A stretch of DNA of 64,000 nt from UBA3937 sp050951585 (GTDB taxonomy: Bacteria; Bacillota; Peptococcia; DRI-13; DTU073). Shown here one piece after another: positions 8,019 through 17,820 of this stretch; the first letter of the stretch is position 1; every line of letters begins with the position of its first letter. The DNA lies in assembly GCA_050951585.1 (NCBI GenBank), contig JBMNJI010000006.1, forward strand, positions 1 through 64,000, given 5' to 3'. The notes under the pieces are model-generated. The model made no database searches, was not told the origin of the DNA, and saw only the letters and a program-made list of their open reading frames with translations. A program made the position numbers and the translations under genes.

Positions 8019-10169
8019 ATGGAGAAATTAAGCGGTTCAGTGGAACGAATCACATTTATGAATGAAGAAAATGGTTATAGCGTCATCAAGCTGAAATGTA
8101 AAGGCTATGATGATTTAGTCACGGCTGTTGGAACAATGGCGGCGGTGAACATTGGCGCGATTGTTTTCCTGCAGGGTGAATGGGTTTCGGATAGCAAATA
8201 TGGGCGGCAATTTAAGGTGCATTTTTGCAAGGAAACAATCCCGGCCACAGTAGCCGGTATTGAGCGCTATCTGGGCAGTGGGCTGATTAAAGGGATTGGG
8301 CCGGTTAATGCCAAGCGGATCGTCAAAAAATTTCGGGAGGATACCATCCGGATTATTGAGGAAGAGCCGCAGCGTTTGGTGGAAGTGGAAGGTATCGGCG
8401 AAAAAAGAGTGGAGATGATCAGGGAAGCCTGGGAAGAGCAAAAAGAGATAAAGAATGTGATGCTTTTCTTACAGGAACACGAAGTAACCACCGCTTTTGC
8501 GGCGAAGATTTATAAAACGTACGGTAATGATAGTATTAACGTTGTGAAAGAGAATCCTTTTCGCCTGGCCGATGATATTTGGGGGATCGGTTTTCGCACC
8601 GCTGATAAAATTGCGGCAAAACTGGGTTATGATCCTCAGTCTCATGCCCGTTGCAGTGCCGGATTGACCTATGTTTTGAATCAATTATCTAATGAGGGGC
8701 ATTGTTATGCGACGCGTCAGCAATTACTGGAAAAGGGCGCCGAGATACTGGAAGTAGAGCGGGAAATTTTGGGCAGGGTACTGGAAACGATGGTGATGGA
8801 GGGACTACTGCTCAAGGAAGCAGGAGAGATTTACTATTTACCGCCTTTTTATTACAGTGAAATTGGGGTAGCGCAAAAAATCAAAGAGCTCGTTACTTGC
8901 CCCTTCCCTTTTAATGTGCTGAAATTAGATGAAATCGTTGCGAAGGTGCAACAGGAAAAGCGCCTCCGGTATGATGAAGTGCAGATTGAAGCGATTAAAA
9001 CGGCTTGTTCGTCCAAAGTAATGGTCTTAACCGGCGGCCCCGGTACGGGAAAAACGACGACCACTTTGGCGATTATTCAGGTTTTTAAAAAAATGGGGGC
9101 AAGAGTATTTCTTGCCGCCCCGACTGGGCGCGCCGCGAAGAGGCTCTCCGAGGCAACGGGGTTTGAAGCCAAAACCATCCACCGTATGTTGGAATATAAA
9201 CCGCCCGACGGATACCAAAAGAACGGGGAACACCCGTTAGATTGTGATGTATTGATTGTCGATGAAATGTCGATGGTCGATCTGCTTTTGATGTACAACC
9301 TCTTAAAGGCCATACCGAAAAATGCCGTTTTGATTATGGTCGGTGATGTGGATCAACTTCCTTCCGTCGGACCGGGGAATGTGTTAAAGGATATCATCAA
9401 TTCTGCCGTGGTCAAAGTAGTGAAGTTGACGAGGATTTTTCGTCAGGCCGGCGGCAGTATGATTATTCGGAATGCTCATACGATCAACAAAGGGGATTTC
9501 CCCTATTTAAAAGGCGGACGTGATAGTGATTTCTTCTTTATCGAGGAAGAAGAACCCGGGAAGGTAGTAGAGCAAATCAAGGAACTATGTCTGCATCGTT
9601 TACCGAAATATTATGGGGTGGATGTGCTGGATGATATTCAGGTCTTAACGCCGATGCAGCGGGGAGAGGCGGGGGCGCGCAATCTTAATGCCGTGTTGCA
9701 GGAGGAGCTTAATCCGGCCACGAGTTTTGTCATGAGTGGCGCGATGAAGTTTAAACTGCATGATAAGGTCATGCAGATTAGAAATAATTATGAGAAAAAT
9801 GTTTTCAACGGGGATATTGGGCGCATCACTTTTCTCGATCAAGAGGAAAGAAAAGTAATGATTCGTTTTGACAATCAAGAAGTAGAATACGATATTTCAG
9901 AGTTAGACGAGGTTGTGCTCGCATATGCGACAACGATTCATAAAAGTCAGGGCAGTGAATATAAAATTGTAGTGGCGCCGTTTTTGACCCAACATTTTAT
10001 GATGCTGCAGCGTAATTTACTGTATACCTGCGTGACCAGAGCCAAAAAAGTAATGGTTCTTTTGGGCACAAAAAAAGCGTTGGCTATCGCTTTGAAAAAC
10101 AACAAAGTTGAGCAACGCAACACTATGTTAGTGCAAAGGTTAAAAGAAATGTTACAAGAGACAAGCTAG
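8019..10169 (+). CDS. recD2: RecD2-type SF1 DNA helicase
   Basis: A long RecD-like helicase (about 716 residues), the RecBC-independent type of Firmicutes and Deinococcus. An N-terminal OB-like region is followed by two helix-hairpin-helix motifs (LIKGIGPVNAKRIV near 90 and VEVEGIGEKRVEMI near 122). The RecA-like motor has Walker A GGPGTGKTTTT near 340, the DEAD-like motif VDEMSMVD, a GDVDQLPSVGPG motif, and a C-terminal UvrD-like segment (YATTIHKSQGSEY). It unwinds DNA 5' to 3' and acts in repair. A TTG at 8010 is in frame; I prefer ATG at 8019, but neither Shine-Dalgarno spacing is ideal. Confidence 0.94.
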   Translation: MEKLSGSVERITFMNEENGYSVIKLKCKGYDDLVTAVGTMAAVNIGAIVFLQGEWVSDSKYGRQFKVHFCKETIPATVAGIERYLGSGLIKGIGPVNAKRIVKKFREDTIRIIEEEPQRLVEVEGIGEKRVEMIREAWEEQKEIKNVMLFLQEHEVTTAFAAKIYKTYGNDSINVVKENPFRLADDIWGIGFRTADKIAAKLGYDPQSHARCSAGLTYVLNQLSNEGHCYATRQQLLEKGAEILEVEREILGRVLETMVMEGLLLKEAGEIYYLPPFYYSEIGVAQKIKELVTCPFPFNVLKLDEIVAKVQQEKRLRYDEVQIEAIKTACSSKVMVLTGGPGTGKTTTTLAIIQVFKKMGARVFLAAPTGRAAKRLSEATGFEAKTIHRMLEYKPPDGYQKNGEHPLDCDVLIVDEMSMVDLLLMYNLLKAIPKNAVLIMVGDVDQLPSVGPGNVLKDIINSAVVKVVKLTRIFRQAGGSMIIRNAHTINKGDFPYLKGGRDSDFFFIEEEEPGKVVEQIKELCLHRLPKYYGVDVLDDIQVLTPMQRGEAGARNLNAVLQEELNPATSFVMSGAMKFKLHDKVMQIRNNYEKNVFNGDIGRITFLDQEERKVMIRFDNQEVEYDISELDEVVLAYATTIHKSQGSEYKIVVAPFLTQHFMMLQRNLLYTCVTRAKKVMVLLGTKKALAIALKNNKVEQRNTMLVQRLKEMLQETS

Positions 10170-10237
10170 CAGAGAAGCTGTGGCAAACTGTGACAAACTA
10201 CAGCTAATGGCGGCAAGTTACTGCTTACTGTGTCATC

Positions 10238-11035
10238 CTACTTTTTGCACAGGTATTTTTCATGTATAGTGGCCAGAATCTCCCCATGATTTTTCGTCAC
10301 CTGCGGAAGGGAAAACCCGATGAAGAGCGGAGATGTGACAAAACGGGGAATTACTTTAACCATGATTTTGTTGTCGAGGTGATAAAAAAAGATATTATAA
10401 CTGGTACAGTTCTGATGGTAGTAATGAAGTATATAATGAGCGGCCATTTGGGTATAATCAGCCAGTTGGTTTATTTTTTCCGTGAAAGCGTCGCCGGATA
10501 AATTCTCCGGGAGAGGAAGGATGATATTGAACTCGGTAAAACCGGTGCGTGGTTTGGTGGACAGATTAAACTGCACCCCGGTTTGCTGGTCGATGGTAAT
10601 CCCTTCAAAGTGCTCCGGCAAGACGTATTTGTAGCAGTTGACATTTTTGAGACCGATTATTTGCATATGAGGATGCAGGATTGTCCCGCCGGAAAAAGGG
10701 CCGTGGCTCTTATAGAAGATTACGGAAGCATACTGCTTTGAGTTTTCCAACTCCAACCACTTATTGATGCCAAAAGTAATCACCTTATGCAGGTGCTCTT
10801 TCGGATACTCGGAAAACTCCTGGTGACAGTCGGTAGTTTCCACGAGAACGGTAGGGTAAGTATCCTCTAAGACAGGATACTTATTTTTTACGAGGAGGAT
10901 CGGACCATCTTCGGCTATAATATTAACGAGACCGGCCCGGTCGCAAAATGGGCATTTTACCTGTGGATTAGTAATGCTAACTGGTTTTTCCGCTGCTATC
11001 GCGGAATTAAAATAGAGGAGTTCATAAACAGACAT
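10238..11035 (-). CDS. DUF4931 family protein (HIT/GalT-like fold)
   Basis: 265 residues. A zinc-ribbon-like CPFCDR occurs at residues 28-33 and a histidine-triad-like HPHMQ at 121-125 inside SGGTILHPHMQIIG. Together these match the DUF4931 family, which resembles galactose-1-phosphate uridylyltransferases and HIT nucleotide hydrolases. A nucleotidyl-transfer or hydrolase role is likely, but the substrate is unknown. AAGAAGGTG precedes the start. The gene is convergent with recD2 and divergent from the nitroreductase gene. Confidence 0.8.
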   Translation of the reverse strand: MSVYELLYFNSAIAAEKPVSITNPQVKCPFCDRAGLVNIIAEDGPILLVKNKYPVLEDTYPTVLVETTDCHQEFSEYPKEHLHKVITFGINKWLELENSKQYASVIFYKSHGPFSGGTILHPHMQIIGLKNVNCYKYVLPEHFEGITIDQQTGVQFNLSTKPRTGFTEFNIILPLPENLSGDAFTEKINQLADYTQMAAHYILHYYHQNCTSYNIFFYHLDNKIMVKVIPRFVTSPLFIGFSLPQVTKNHGEILATIHEKYLCKK

Positions 11036-11154
11036 CGAAACACCTTCTTAAGTAGATATAATATTAAGGTAGTAGCCTTCGTAGCAGAAGAAGCAATTTA
11101 AATAATAATGAAAAAATGCAAAAACAATTTTAAGAAGAAAAGGAGGAAGAAAAG

Positions 11155-11775
11155 ATGGAACTAAAGGAAGCGATTTTTACAAGAAGAAGTATTCGCAAGT
11201 TTACAGAAGAACAGATCTCCAACGCCGAAATCAATGAATTAATTGAAGCGGCCTGCTGGGCTCCTAATGCCTCCAATCAGCAGATGTGGCACTTTGTGGT
11301 GGTAAAGAAAAAAGAAATGATGGAAGCGATGGCTCAGGCCGTAATTGACAGATTCGACCAAATCTCGGCGCAGTTAGGTTACACTCATGAATTAGACGCC
11401 AACAAAGCTTACGCCCTCTTTTTTGCCCAGGCTCCGGTGACGATCGCTGTTTTAATGAGGTCTGTCGAGAGTAAAGTGACGGAAGCGTTAAGAAAGTTAG
11501 ACTATAGCCCGCTAGAAATTCAGCGTTTGCGTGGACAGTCGGATTTACAAAGTATTGGTGCGGCGCTTCAAAATCTTCTCTTACTTGCTCATGCGAAAGG
11601 CTATGGGGCTTGCTGGATGTGTGCCCCTCTTATTGCCAGCCGGGAGATCGAAAAAATCCTGGGGGTGGAAGAACCATGGCAATTGAAAGCTTTGGTTCCC
11701 CTTGGCAAACCGGCCGTACGGGGTGGTAAGTCTACGCGGAAAGCGCTGGCTGAGGTATTAACGATCCTGGAATAA
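11155..11775 (+). CDS. nitroreductase family protein
   Basis: A 206-residue FMN-dependent nitroreductase-fold protein. The N-terminus MELKEAIFTRRSIRKFTEEQI holds the Arg-rich FMN-phosphate motif (RRSIRKF). It is followed by AACWAPNASNQQMWHFVVV and, near 140-165, the SIGAALQNLLLLAHAKGYGACWM segment usual for this family. It probably reduces nitro or quinone compounds with NAD(P)H; the real substrate is not evident. AAAAGGAGG lies nine bases before the start. The gene is alone on the plus strand and convergent with tyrS. Confidence 0.9.
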   Translation: MELKEAIFTRRSIRKFTEEQISNAEINELIEAACWAPNASNQQMWHFVVVKKKEMMEAMAQAVIDRFDQISAQLGYTHELDANKAYALFFAQAPVTIAVLMRSVESKVTEALRKLDYSPLEIQRLRGQSDLQSIGAALQNLLLLAHAKGYGACWMCAPLIASREIEKILGVEEPWQLKALVPLGKPAVRGGKSTRKALAEVLTILE

Positions 11776-11813
11776 GCTTAGACCGGTTGCTTTTACCGGT
11801 CAAGAGAAGATAA

Positions 11814-13049
11814 TTAAAGTAGTTTAATCTGGTGATAGCTTTTTTTACCTTTACGGACCAGTAACCTTTTGTCTGTAAAATCGCTTAACGTGACGAGACG
11901 GGCAAAATCGTCCACGCGCTGATCACCTAAGTAAACTCCGCCTTGTTGAATCAGCCTTCGGCCATCTCCTTTTGAGGAGATGAGACCGATTTCCAAAAGC
12001 AGGCTCAGGATATCCACACCTGCCTGAAAATAGGTTTCCGGCAAGTTGGTCGTGGGCATGGAACTATCATCGTCACCAAAATTACCGAAAAGACTTCTGG
12101 CGGTTTGTTGCGCTTTGATGGTTTCCTCCTCGCCATGCACCAGTTTGGTGATTTCATAGGCGAGGATTTCTTTTGCCTGATTGATTTTTTCATCCTTGAG
12201 GGCGCCTAATCTTCTTACTTCATCCATGGGCAGGAAGGTGAGGAGCGCCAGACAGTTTTCCACATCAGGGTCATTAATATTCCGCCAGTATTGATAAAAA
12301 TCATAAGGGGAGGTTTTCGCCGGATCAAGCCAAAGAGCACCGGATTCGGTTTTCCCCATTTTTTTACCCTCGCTTGTGGTGAGCAATTTAAAGGTCAGGC
12401 CATAAACGGAGGCGTTTTCCACGCGGCGTACTAAATCTACTCCACTAATAATATTGGACCATTGATCATTTCCGCCCAGTTGTAATTTACAGTGATAACG
12501 GCGGTATAATTCCAGAAAGTCATAAGACTGCATCAACATATAATTAAACTCCAGGAAAGAGAGACCTTTTTCCAGACGATTCTTAAAGCACTCGGCCGTC
12601 AGCATGCGGTTGACCGAAAAGTGTTTACCGATATCGCGCAAAAAATCAATATAGTTGAGGTTCGCCAGCCAATCGGCGTTATCAACCATAACCGCTTTTT
12701 CAGCCCCAAATTCGATGAAACGGGAAAATTGCTTTTGGAAAGAGCGGACATTTGCGTCCACCTGTTCTCTGGTCAGCATTTTTCTTAAATCGGTCCGGCC
12801 GGAAGGGTCACCGACCATGCCTGTACCACCGCCAAAGAGGGCAATTGGTTTGTGCCCGGCCTTTTGCATATGCATCATCACCATTACCTGGATAAAATGA
12901 CCTACATGTAAGCTGTCGGCGGTGGGATCAAAGCCGATGTAAAAGGTCACTTTTTCCTTACCTAAAAGTTCGCGGATTTCTTCTTCGTGGGTTGCCTGTT
13001 CTATGTAACCTCTCTCGAGAAGAGTGTCGTAGACGTTTGAATTGGACAT
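11814..13049 (-). CDS. tyrS: tyrosyl-tRNA synthetase
   Basis: Class I tyrosyl-tRNA synthetase of about 411 residues. The HIGH-like motif is in FDPTADSLHVGH, the tyrosine-binding region in FNYMLMQSYDFLELYRRY, and the KMSKS-like loop is KKMGKTESG. A C-terminal S4 RNA-binding domain (DGRRLIQQGGVYLGDQRV) follows. The frame extends 16 codons further upstream, but the ATG at 13049 has AAAGGAGTGA at good spacing and starts the conserved MSNSNVYDTLLERGYI. No T-box was seen in the roughly 190 bp upstream, unlike thrS and pheS in this window. Confidence 0.95.
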   Translation of the reverse strand: MSNSNVYDTLLERGYIEQATHEEEIRELLGKEKVTFYIGFDPTADSLHVGHFIQVMVMMHMQKAGHKPIALFGGGTGMVGDPSGRTDLRKMLTREQVDANVRSFQKQFSRFIEFGAEKAVMVDNADWLANLNYIDFLRDIGKHFSVNRMLTAECFKNRLEKGLSFLEFNYMLMQSYDFLELYRRYHCKLQLGGNDQWSNIISGVDLVRRVENASVYGLTFKLLTTSEGKKMGKTESGALWLDPAKTSPYDFYQYWRNINDPDVENCLALLTFLPMDEVRRLGALKDEKINQAKEILAYEITKLVHGEEETIKAQQTARSLFGNFGDDDSSMPTTNLPETYFQAGVDILSLLLEIGLISSKGDGRRLIQQGGVYLGDQRVDDFARLVTLSDFTDKRLLVRKGKKSYHQIKLL

Positions 13050-13242
13050 AAGTTCTTCACTCCTTTGCATTCTTATTCTACCATAAAAATATACCATAAA
13101 AACATCACGCTGACGAATAATGCCTGAAATTTACCAAAAGAAAGACGAAAAAATTAAGAAAAAATATCATAGAAAAGCCAGAGAAGCAAAGGATAAAGAA
13201 AAAGAGTGAAAGGCATAAAAAACGAGCAGAGAGGGATCGTTG

Positions 13243-14520
13243 ATGAGTAAACTAACCTATGACAAGATCTTTGGTCATTTAGTTAAATACGCATACGAAG
13301 GAAGGCTGGCGGAAGGGATGAGGGAGCTTAACCCTTATGGGGACGAAGGCTTGAATGAATACATAAAGTATGCCAGCGGAGGCGGTAATCCGGAGAAGGT
13401 GGTCTTTCATGTGTCTAGCTGTCTTGCTGATGAGGGCTGTAAGGATAATAAATGTCAGGTGGCTTGCCTTTTTCAGGCAATCGAACGGGATAGTGCAGGG
13501 GATGTGGTCATTAAAGATGATTATTGCACCGGTTGTGGCGAATGTGTGAAGGTATGTTCCCATGAGCACTTAATCGACAAAAAAGAGTTTGTTCCATTAG
13601 TAAAAATCCTTCATGAACATAAAGTACCCGTTTATGCTATTGTTGCTCCGGCTTTTATCCAGCAATTCGGGGAACAGGTGACGCCGGGGAAGCTTAGGAT
13701 GGCTTTAAAACGGCTGGGTTTTTACGGCATGGTAGAGGTGGCTCTTTTTGCCGATATCCTCTCTTTGAAAGAGGCTTTGGAGTTTGATCAACATGTTAAA
13801 CAGAAAGGAAATTTTGTTTTAACCAGTTGTTGCTGTCCCATGTGGGTTGCCATGATAAAAAAGTTTTATCATCAATTTGTCTCGCATATCTCGCCTTCCG
13901 TATCACCGATGGTGGCCTGCGGTCGTGGTATCAAAAAAATCCACCCGGAAGCAAAGGTTGTTTTTATTGGCCCATGTATCGCCAAAAAGGCTGAAGCCAA
14001 AGAGAACGATGTGCGGGATGCGGTTGATTATGTCCTTACCTTTCAGGAGTTATCACAAATATTTGCCGCGGTCGGGATAGATCCGGCAAAGGAAAAAGAA
14101 GACTCAAGTGAACATTCTTCCGCAGCGGGCAGGATGTACGCTTTTACGGGCGGGGTCAGTCAGGCCGTAAAGGATACCCTCGATAGAATCAGGCCGGAGA
14201 AAGAAATCAAAATAAAAGCAGTCCAGGCTGATGGAATCAGGGACTGCCGTAAATTATTGAACCGTATTTTAGATAATGAAATCGAAGCTAATTTTTATGA
14301 AGGGATGGGCTGTATCGGTGGTTGTGTAGGAGGGCCCAAACGAAATCTCAATGCAGAGGAAGGGCGAAAAGCGGCCATACGGTACAGCGGTGCGGCAGAA
14401 AGCAAAACGCCTGCCGATAATCTTGCGGTTTTGGAATTCCTGAAATCCATCGGATTTCAGGAAATAGATGAGCTTTTGAGAGGAGAAAAGTCTAATCTTT
14501 TTAAACGCATTTTTGAGTAA
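13243..14520 (+). CDS. [FeFe] hydrogenase-like protein, TSCCCP type (possibly group B)
   Basis: A 425-residue monomeric iron-hydrogenase-like protein. Two N-terminal 4Fe-4S sites (C60, C66, C71, C75 and C95, C98, C101, C105) precede an H-cluster domain. The domain has L1 TSCCCPMW (194-201, with an extra Cys compared with the usual TSCCP), L2 IGPCIAKKAE and L3 EGMGCIGGCVGG. From memory of the family, TSCCCP is typical of group B enzymes such as CpIII of Clostridium pasteurianum. It would interconvert protons and H2 with ferredoxin-type electrons. A TTG at 13240 precedes the chosen ATG; GAGAGG lies upstream. No partner subunits or maturases are adjacent. Confidence 0.88.
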   Translation: MSKLTYDKIFGHLVKYAYEGRLAEGMRELNPYGDEGLNEYIKYASGGGNPEKVVFHVSSCLADEGCKDNKCQVACLFQAIERDSAGDVVIKDDYCTGCGECVKVCSHEHLIDKKEFVPLVKILHEHKVPVYAIVAPAFIQQFGEQVTPGKLRMALKRLGFYGMVEVALFADILSLKEALEFDQHVKQKGNFVLTSCCCPMWVAMIKKFYHQFVSHISPSVSPMVACGRGIKKIHPEAKVVFIGPCIAKKAEAKENDVRDAVDYVLTFQELSQIFAAVGIDPAKEKEDSSEHSSAAGRMYAFTGGVSQAVKDTLDRIRPEKEIKIKAVQADGIRDCRKLLNRILDNEIEANFYEGMGCIGGCVGGPKRNLNAEEGRKAAIRYSGAAESKTPADNLAVLEFLKSIGFQEIDELLRGEKSNLFKRIFE

Positions 14521-14521
14521 A

Positions 14522-16027
14522 TCAGGTATTTAGAGCGTCAATAAAAGGTTCCACTAAAGCGGGATCAAAGTGGGTGCCGGCACAGTTTTTCAGTTCCATA
14601 ATTGCTTTTGCTTTGGAGATGGATTTACGATAAGGCCGGAAAGTAACCATGGCATCAAAAGCATCAGCCAGGGCAAAAATTCGGCATTCCAAGGGAATAT
14701 TTTCCCCGGAAAGTCCTAATGGGTAGCCGCTGCCATCCCATTTTTCATGATGTTTAAGGATTAAATCACCGACAGGAATAAACTCCGCGGTTGAGTTGGC
14801 AATGCGCGAGCCTAATTCGGAATGCCATTGTATTTCTTTGATTTCCCGGTTACTGAGACTGGTCTTTTTAAAGAGTAGCTCTTCCGAGAGACCAATTTTT
14901 CCGATGTCATGGTAGTGAGCAAGCAAATCAAGTTTAGTGACTATTTCGTCGGGTAATTGCAGTTTTTTAGCTACGCCAAAGACCATTTTTTTCAGACGAT
15001 CAAGGTGACCGTCTTTAATATAGTCTTTTGTTTCCAGAGAAGACATGAAAGAGTTGACGATGGCCTCGCGCGTTTTACGTTTACTATTTGCTTTTTCGCG
15101 ATACATATTATTATCGGCTTCTTTAAAGAGATCAGCCATACTTGTGGTAATAGTATCCTGGGCGACCGCCCAGCCCAGGGACATACTGAGGGGCGCGACA
15201 GGAGCATTATCGTTGTAATCAGTAATGCCTTTTCTGATTCTTTGACAGACTATTTCGACCTCCAACCGGCGGACATAAGGTAAGAGTATCGCAAATTCAT
15301 CGCCACCGATTCTTGCCACAATGTCTGTAGTGCGCAGGGAAGAGGCCAGCACGTTAGCAGCCGCCATTAATAGACCGTCGCCCACCATGTGGCCAAAGGA
15401 GTCATTGATAATTTTCAGTCCGTTCAGATCACAGACAATAATCCCGGCTTCGGCAATGCGCAAGTCATAATTTTTCATTTGTTCTTCAAAGAAGGTTCTA
15501 TTATATAAACCGGTCAGTGAGTCATAGATGCCGAAATGGAGTAGTTTTTCTTCGATTCGTTTGCGGTCTGTAATATCGTTAAAGACCATATAAAAACCGG
15601 TCTGTTTATTGTTGATGATCATTGGGACGGCCATAATGGATACATAAAAAAGGCTGCCGTCTTTCTTTTTCCGAATATATTCATTTTTTGGGGCTTTTTC
15701 TGTCAACAGTTCGTAGGGAAGTTCGGGTGTATCGTTGCTAAGAAGATCGGGCACGATTAGATTATTTAAATCTTGTCCTTTGATTTCATCTAAGGTATAA
15801 CCAAAGAGGTTTTCGAATCCCTGGTTAACATTAATAACCCGGTGGGAATTGTCAAGCAAAGCAATCCCTTCGGGGTAATTCTCAAAGAGTTGTTGATAGG
15901 TAACTTTATGGTTAAAGTGTTCCGCGAAGGAGAAATCGTTTTCTTTTATTGGCGGTATGACTGTAGTACATTTTTGTATAATATTGCAAAAGTTCTTTAG
16001 ATGTCTATGGATGTTCACAAATTTCAT
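14522..16027 (-). CDS. PAS-GGDEF-HD-GYP cyclic-di-GMP signalling protein
   Basis: A 501-residue cytoplasmic regulator with three domains. A PAS domain (about 45-150) starts QLFENYPEGIALLDNSHRVI. A GGDEF domain (about 165-325) has the intact signature RIGGDEFAIL. An HD-GYP domain (about 330-500) has HYHDIGKIG and HHEKWDGSGYPLGLSGE. Both catalytic signatures look intact, so it could both make and degrade cyclic di-GMP, with PAS sensing deciding the balance. There is no clear transmembrane segment. AGGATG precedes the start. It is convergent with the hydrogenase gene and transcribed in the same direction as argB. Confidence 0.92.
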   Translation of the reverse strand: MKFVNIHRHLKNFCNIIQKCTTVIPPIKENDFSFAEHFNHKVTYQQLFENYPEGIALLDNSHRVINVNQGFENLFGYTLDEIKGQDLNNLIVPDLLSNDTPELPYELLTEKAPKNEYIRKKKDGSLFYVSIMAVPMIINNKQTGFYMVFNDITDRKRIEEKLLHFGIYDSLTGLYNRTFFEEQMKNYDLRIAEAGIIVCDLNGLKIINDSFGHMVGDGLLMAAANVLASSLRTTDIVARIGGDEFAILLPYVRRLEVEIVCQRIRKGITDYNDNAPVAPLSMSLGWAVAQDTITTSMADLFKEADNNMYREKANSKRKTREAIVNSFMSSLETKDYIKDGHLDRLKKMVFGVAKKLQLPDEIVTKLDLLAHYHDIGKIGLSEELLFKKTSLSNREIKEIQWHSELGSRIANSTAEFIPVGDLILKHHEKWDGSGYPLGLSGENIPLECRIFALADAFDAMVTFRPYRKSISKAKAIMELKNCAGTHFDPALVEPFIDALNT

Positions 16028-16109
16028 AAAAACACATCCTGTTTTAAATTTATACCAATATTATAATTATTTATTCGATGAATACACATGAAAAACCTGC
16101 ACAGAATAA

Positions 16110-16973
16110 CTAATTCTTCACTAACATAGTGCCTATCCCTTTTTGCGTGAAAATCTCCAGCAACAACGCGTGTGGTTTACGCCCGTCGATGATGTGCACG
16201 TGAGTTACACCATAATTCAGGGCATGCAGACAACTTTCTACTTTAGGAATCATCCCGCCTTTAATGAGACCACTATTAAGATGGCTATGTACTTCGTCAA
16301 TCGTTAGTTTTGAAGCAAGTGTGTCCGGCCCGTCCCCAAGATAAATACCTTCCACATCGGTAAGCATAACCAGTTTATCGGCGTGCAGAGCGCCACCAAG
16401 GGCTCCGGCAGTCAGATCTGCGTTTATGTTGTAGCTCTTTCCGTCAGGACCAATGCCGATCGGTGAAATAATGGGGATATATCCCTGCCCGCACAGCAAA
16501 TGAATCATCTCAGTATTAAGATGTTTAATCTCTCCGACAAAGCCAAGATCGACCGGTGCTTTCTTCTTTTCAACCTGGATCAGGTTGCCGTCTTTTCCGG
16601 AAATGCCAATTGCTTTTCCACCCAAGTGGTTGATGCAACCGACGATCTCTTGATTGAGGTGACCGCTCAAGACCATTTCCACAATTTCCATAGTTTTTTC
16701 ATCGGTAATGCGCAGACCTTGAAAGAATTCCGATTGAAGGCCGTATTCTTCCAGCGCTTCATTAATGTCTGGGCCGCCGCCGTGTACGACGACAGGATTC
16801 ATGCCGACGAGCTTCATCAGAATAATATCCTGAAAGACTAATTGCTCCAGTTCCATATTGAGCATGGCGTGCCCGCCGAGTTTAATAACGACGGTTTTTC
16901 CGAAGAATTCTTGAATATATGGCAGAGCTTCTACCAGGATGGAGGCTTTTTCGGTAGGGTTAAGCATCGTCAT
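16110..16973 (-). CDS. argB: acetylglutamate kinase
   Basis: Amino-acid kinase family protein of 287 residues that phosphorylates N-acetylglutamate in arginine biosynthesis. Recognisable segments are VVIKLGGHAM (phosphate-binding lysine and Gly-Gly), VVHGGGPDINEALE, YNINADLTAGALGGALHADK and GGMIPKVESCLHAL. No other arginine genes lie nearby, so argB appears isolated. Two ATGs (16973 and 16967) share one GGAG; spacing favours the second, MLNPTEKA. Confidence 0.95.
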   Translation of the reverse strand: MTMLNPTEKASILVEALPYIQEFFGKTVVIKLGGHAMLNMELEQLVFQDIILMKLVGMNPVVVHGGGPDINEALEEYGLQSEFFQGLRITDEKTMEIVEMVLSGHLNQEIVGCINHLGGKAIGISGKDGNLIQVEKKKAPVDLGFVGEIKHLNTEMIHLLCGQGYIPIISPIGIGPDGKSYNINADLTAGALGGALHADKLVMLTDVEGIYLGDGPDTLASKLTIDEVHSHLNSGLIKGGMIPKVESCLHALNYGVTHVHIIDGRKPHALLLEIFTQKGIGTMLVKN

Positions 16974-17135
16974 TCACTCCTACTACAAACGAATTAAGCA
17001 TTATCTATTTATTATATCTTATTATTGATTAATTGAACAGAGTGAAACCAAATTTTTTTCTCCGCATATAGTGTCTGGTGATAGTAAATGCGAGAGAGGA
17101 TAAAAGGGACGAAGAAAAAAGGAGTGAGGGGATAT

Positions 17136-17753
17136 TTGCTGACGAGTATTTTTTTTGCGCTGGCGTTAAGCATTGATGGTTTGGGGATGGGTTTATCATA
17201 TGGTTTAAGAAGGATACGCATTCCATTTTTTCCGCTGATAATTATTTGTATTTCGTCAGGCTTGGCCATTACTATTTCGATGTGTTGCGGAGGAATTATA
17301 GCTTCTTTTCTCGCCGAGAGGGTAGCTACTGTATTAGGGGCTGTTCTTATGATGTTGGTCGGAGTGTGGATCGTTCGCCAGAATTATTTTCTCACCTTGC
17401 TCGGACCGCATTTTTCCCGTCTGGATGCAGAGCGGGTGGGGCTCGTGCTCGAGATATTAATAGAACCAAAGCGTGCCGATTTGAACAGATCGGGTGAAAT
17501 TGAGGCCAATGAAGCGGTGCTTCTAGGAGTTGCCCTGGCGCTGGATGCAATAGGAGCAGGTTTTGGGGCGGCTTTAGCCGGATATAGTCTGGTTTGGACC
17601 CCTATTCTGGTTGCCGTGGTGGAGTTTCTGATGATTAATTGCGGTTTGTTACTCGGGAGAAAGCTTAGTTTCGGTGAATTTAATAAGGTATTAACTTTTG
17701 TGCCGGGGCTGATGATCATTTTTTTGGGTCTGGTAAAACTTTTTTGTGGTTAA
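17136..17753 (+). CDS. ytaF: sporulation membrane protein YtaF (MntP-like)
   Basis: A multi-pass membrane protein of the YtaF family, related to MntP manganese exporters. It has six hydrophobic segments, with LALSIDGLGMGLSYGLRR at the start and the repeat half GVALALDAIGAGFGAALAG. Between the halves is the YtaF hallmark loop DLNRSGEIEANEA. The open frame begins at an ATG at 17088, giving an extra basic N-terminus. I prefer TTG at 17136, because GGAGTGAGG lies just upstream and the family normally begins right at the first membrane segment. Expressed in sporulation in relatives; its substrate is unproven. Confidence 0.85.
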   Translation: MLTSIFFALALSIDGLGMGLSYGLRRIRIPFFPLIIICISSGLAITISMCCGGIIASFLAERVATVLGAVLMMLVGVWIVRQNYFLTLLGPHFSRLDAERVGLVLEILIEPKRADLNRSGEIEANEAVLLGVALALDAIGAGFGAALAGYSLVWTPILVAVVEFLMINCGLLLGRKLSFGEFNKVLTFVPGLMIIFLGLVKLFCG

Positions 17754-17820
17754 ATTAGGATTGTCTATTTTACCCTCGTATGCTAATAATAAGGTATATG
17801 TGAATTGAGGAGTGATATTT

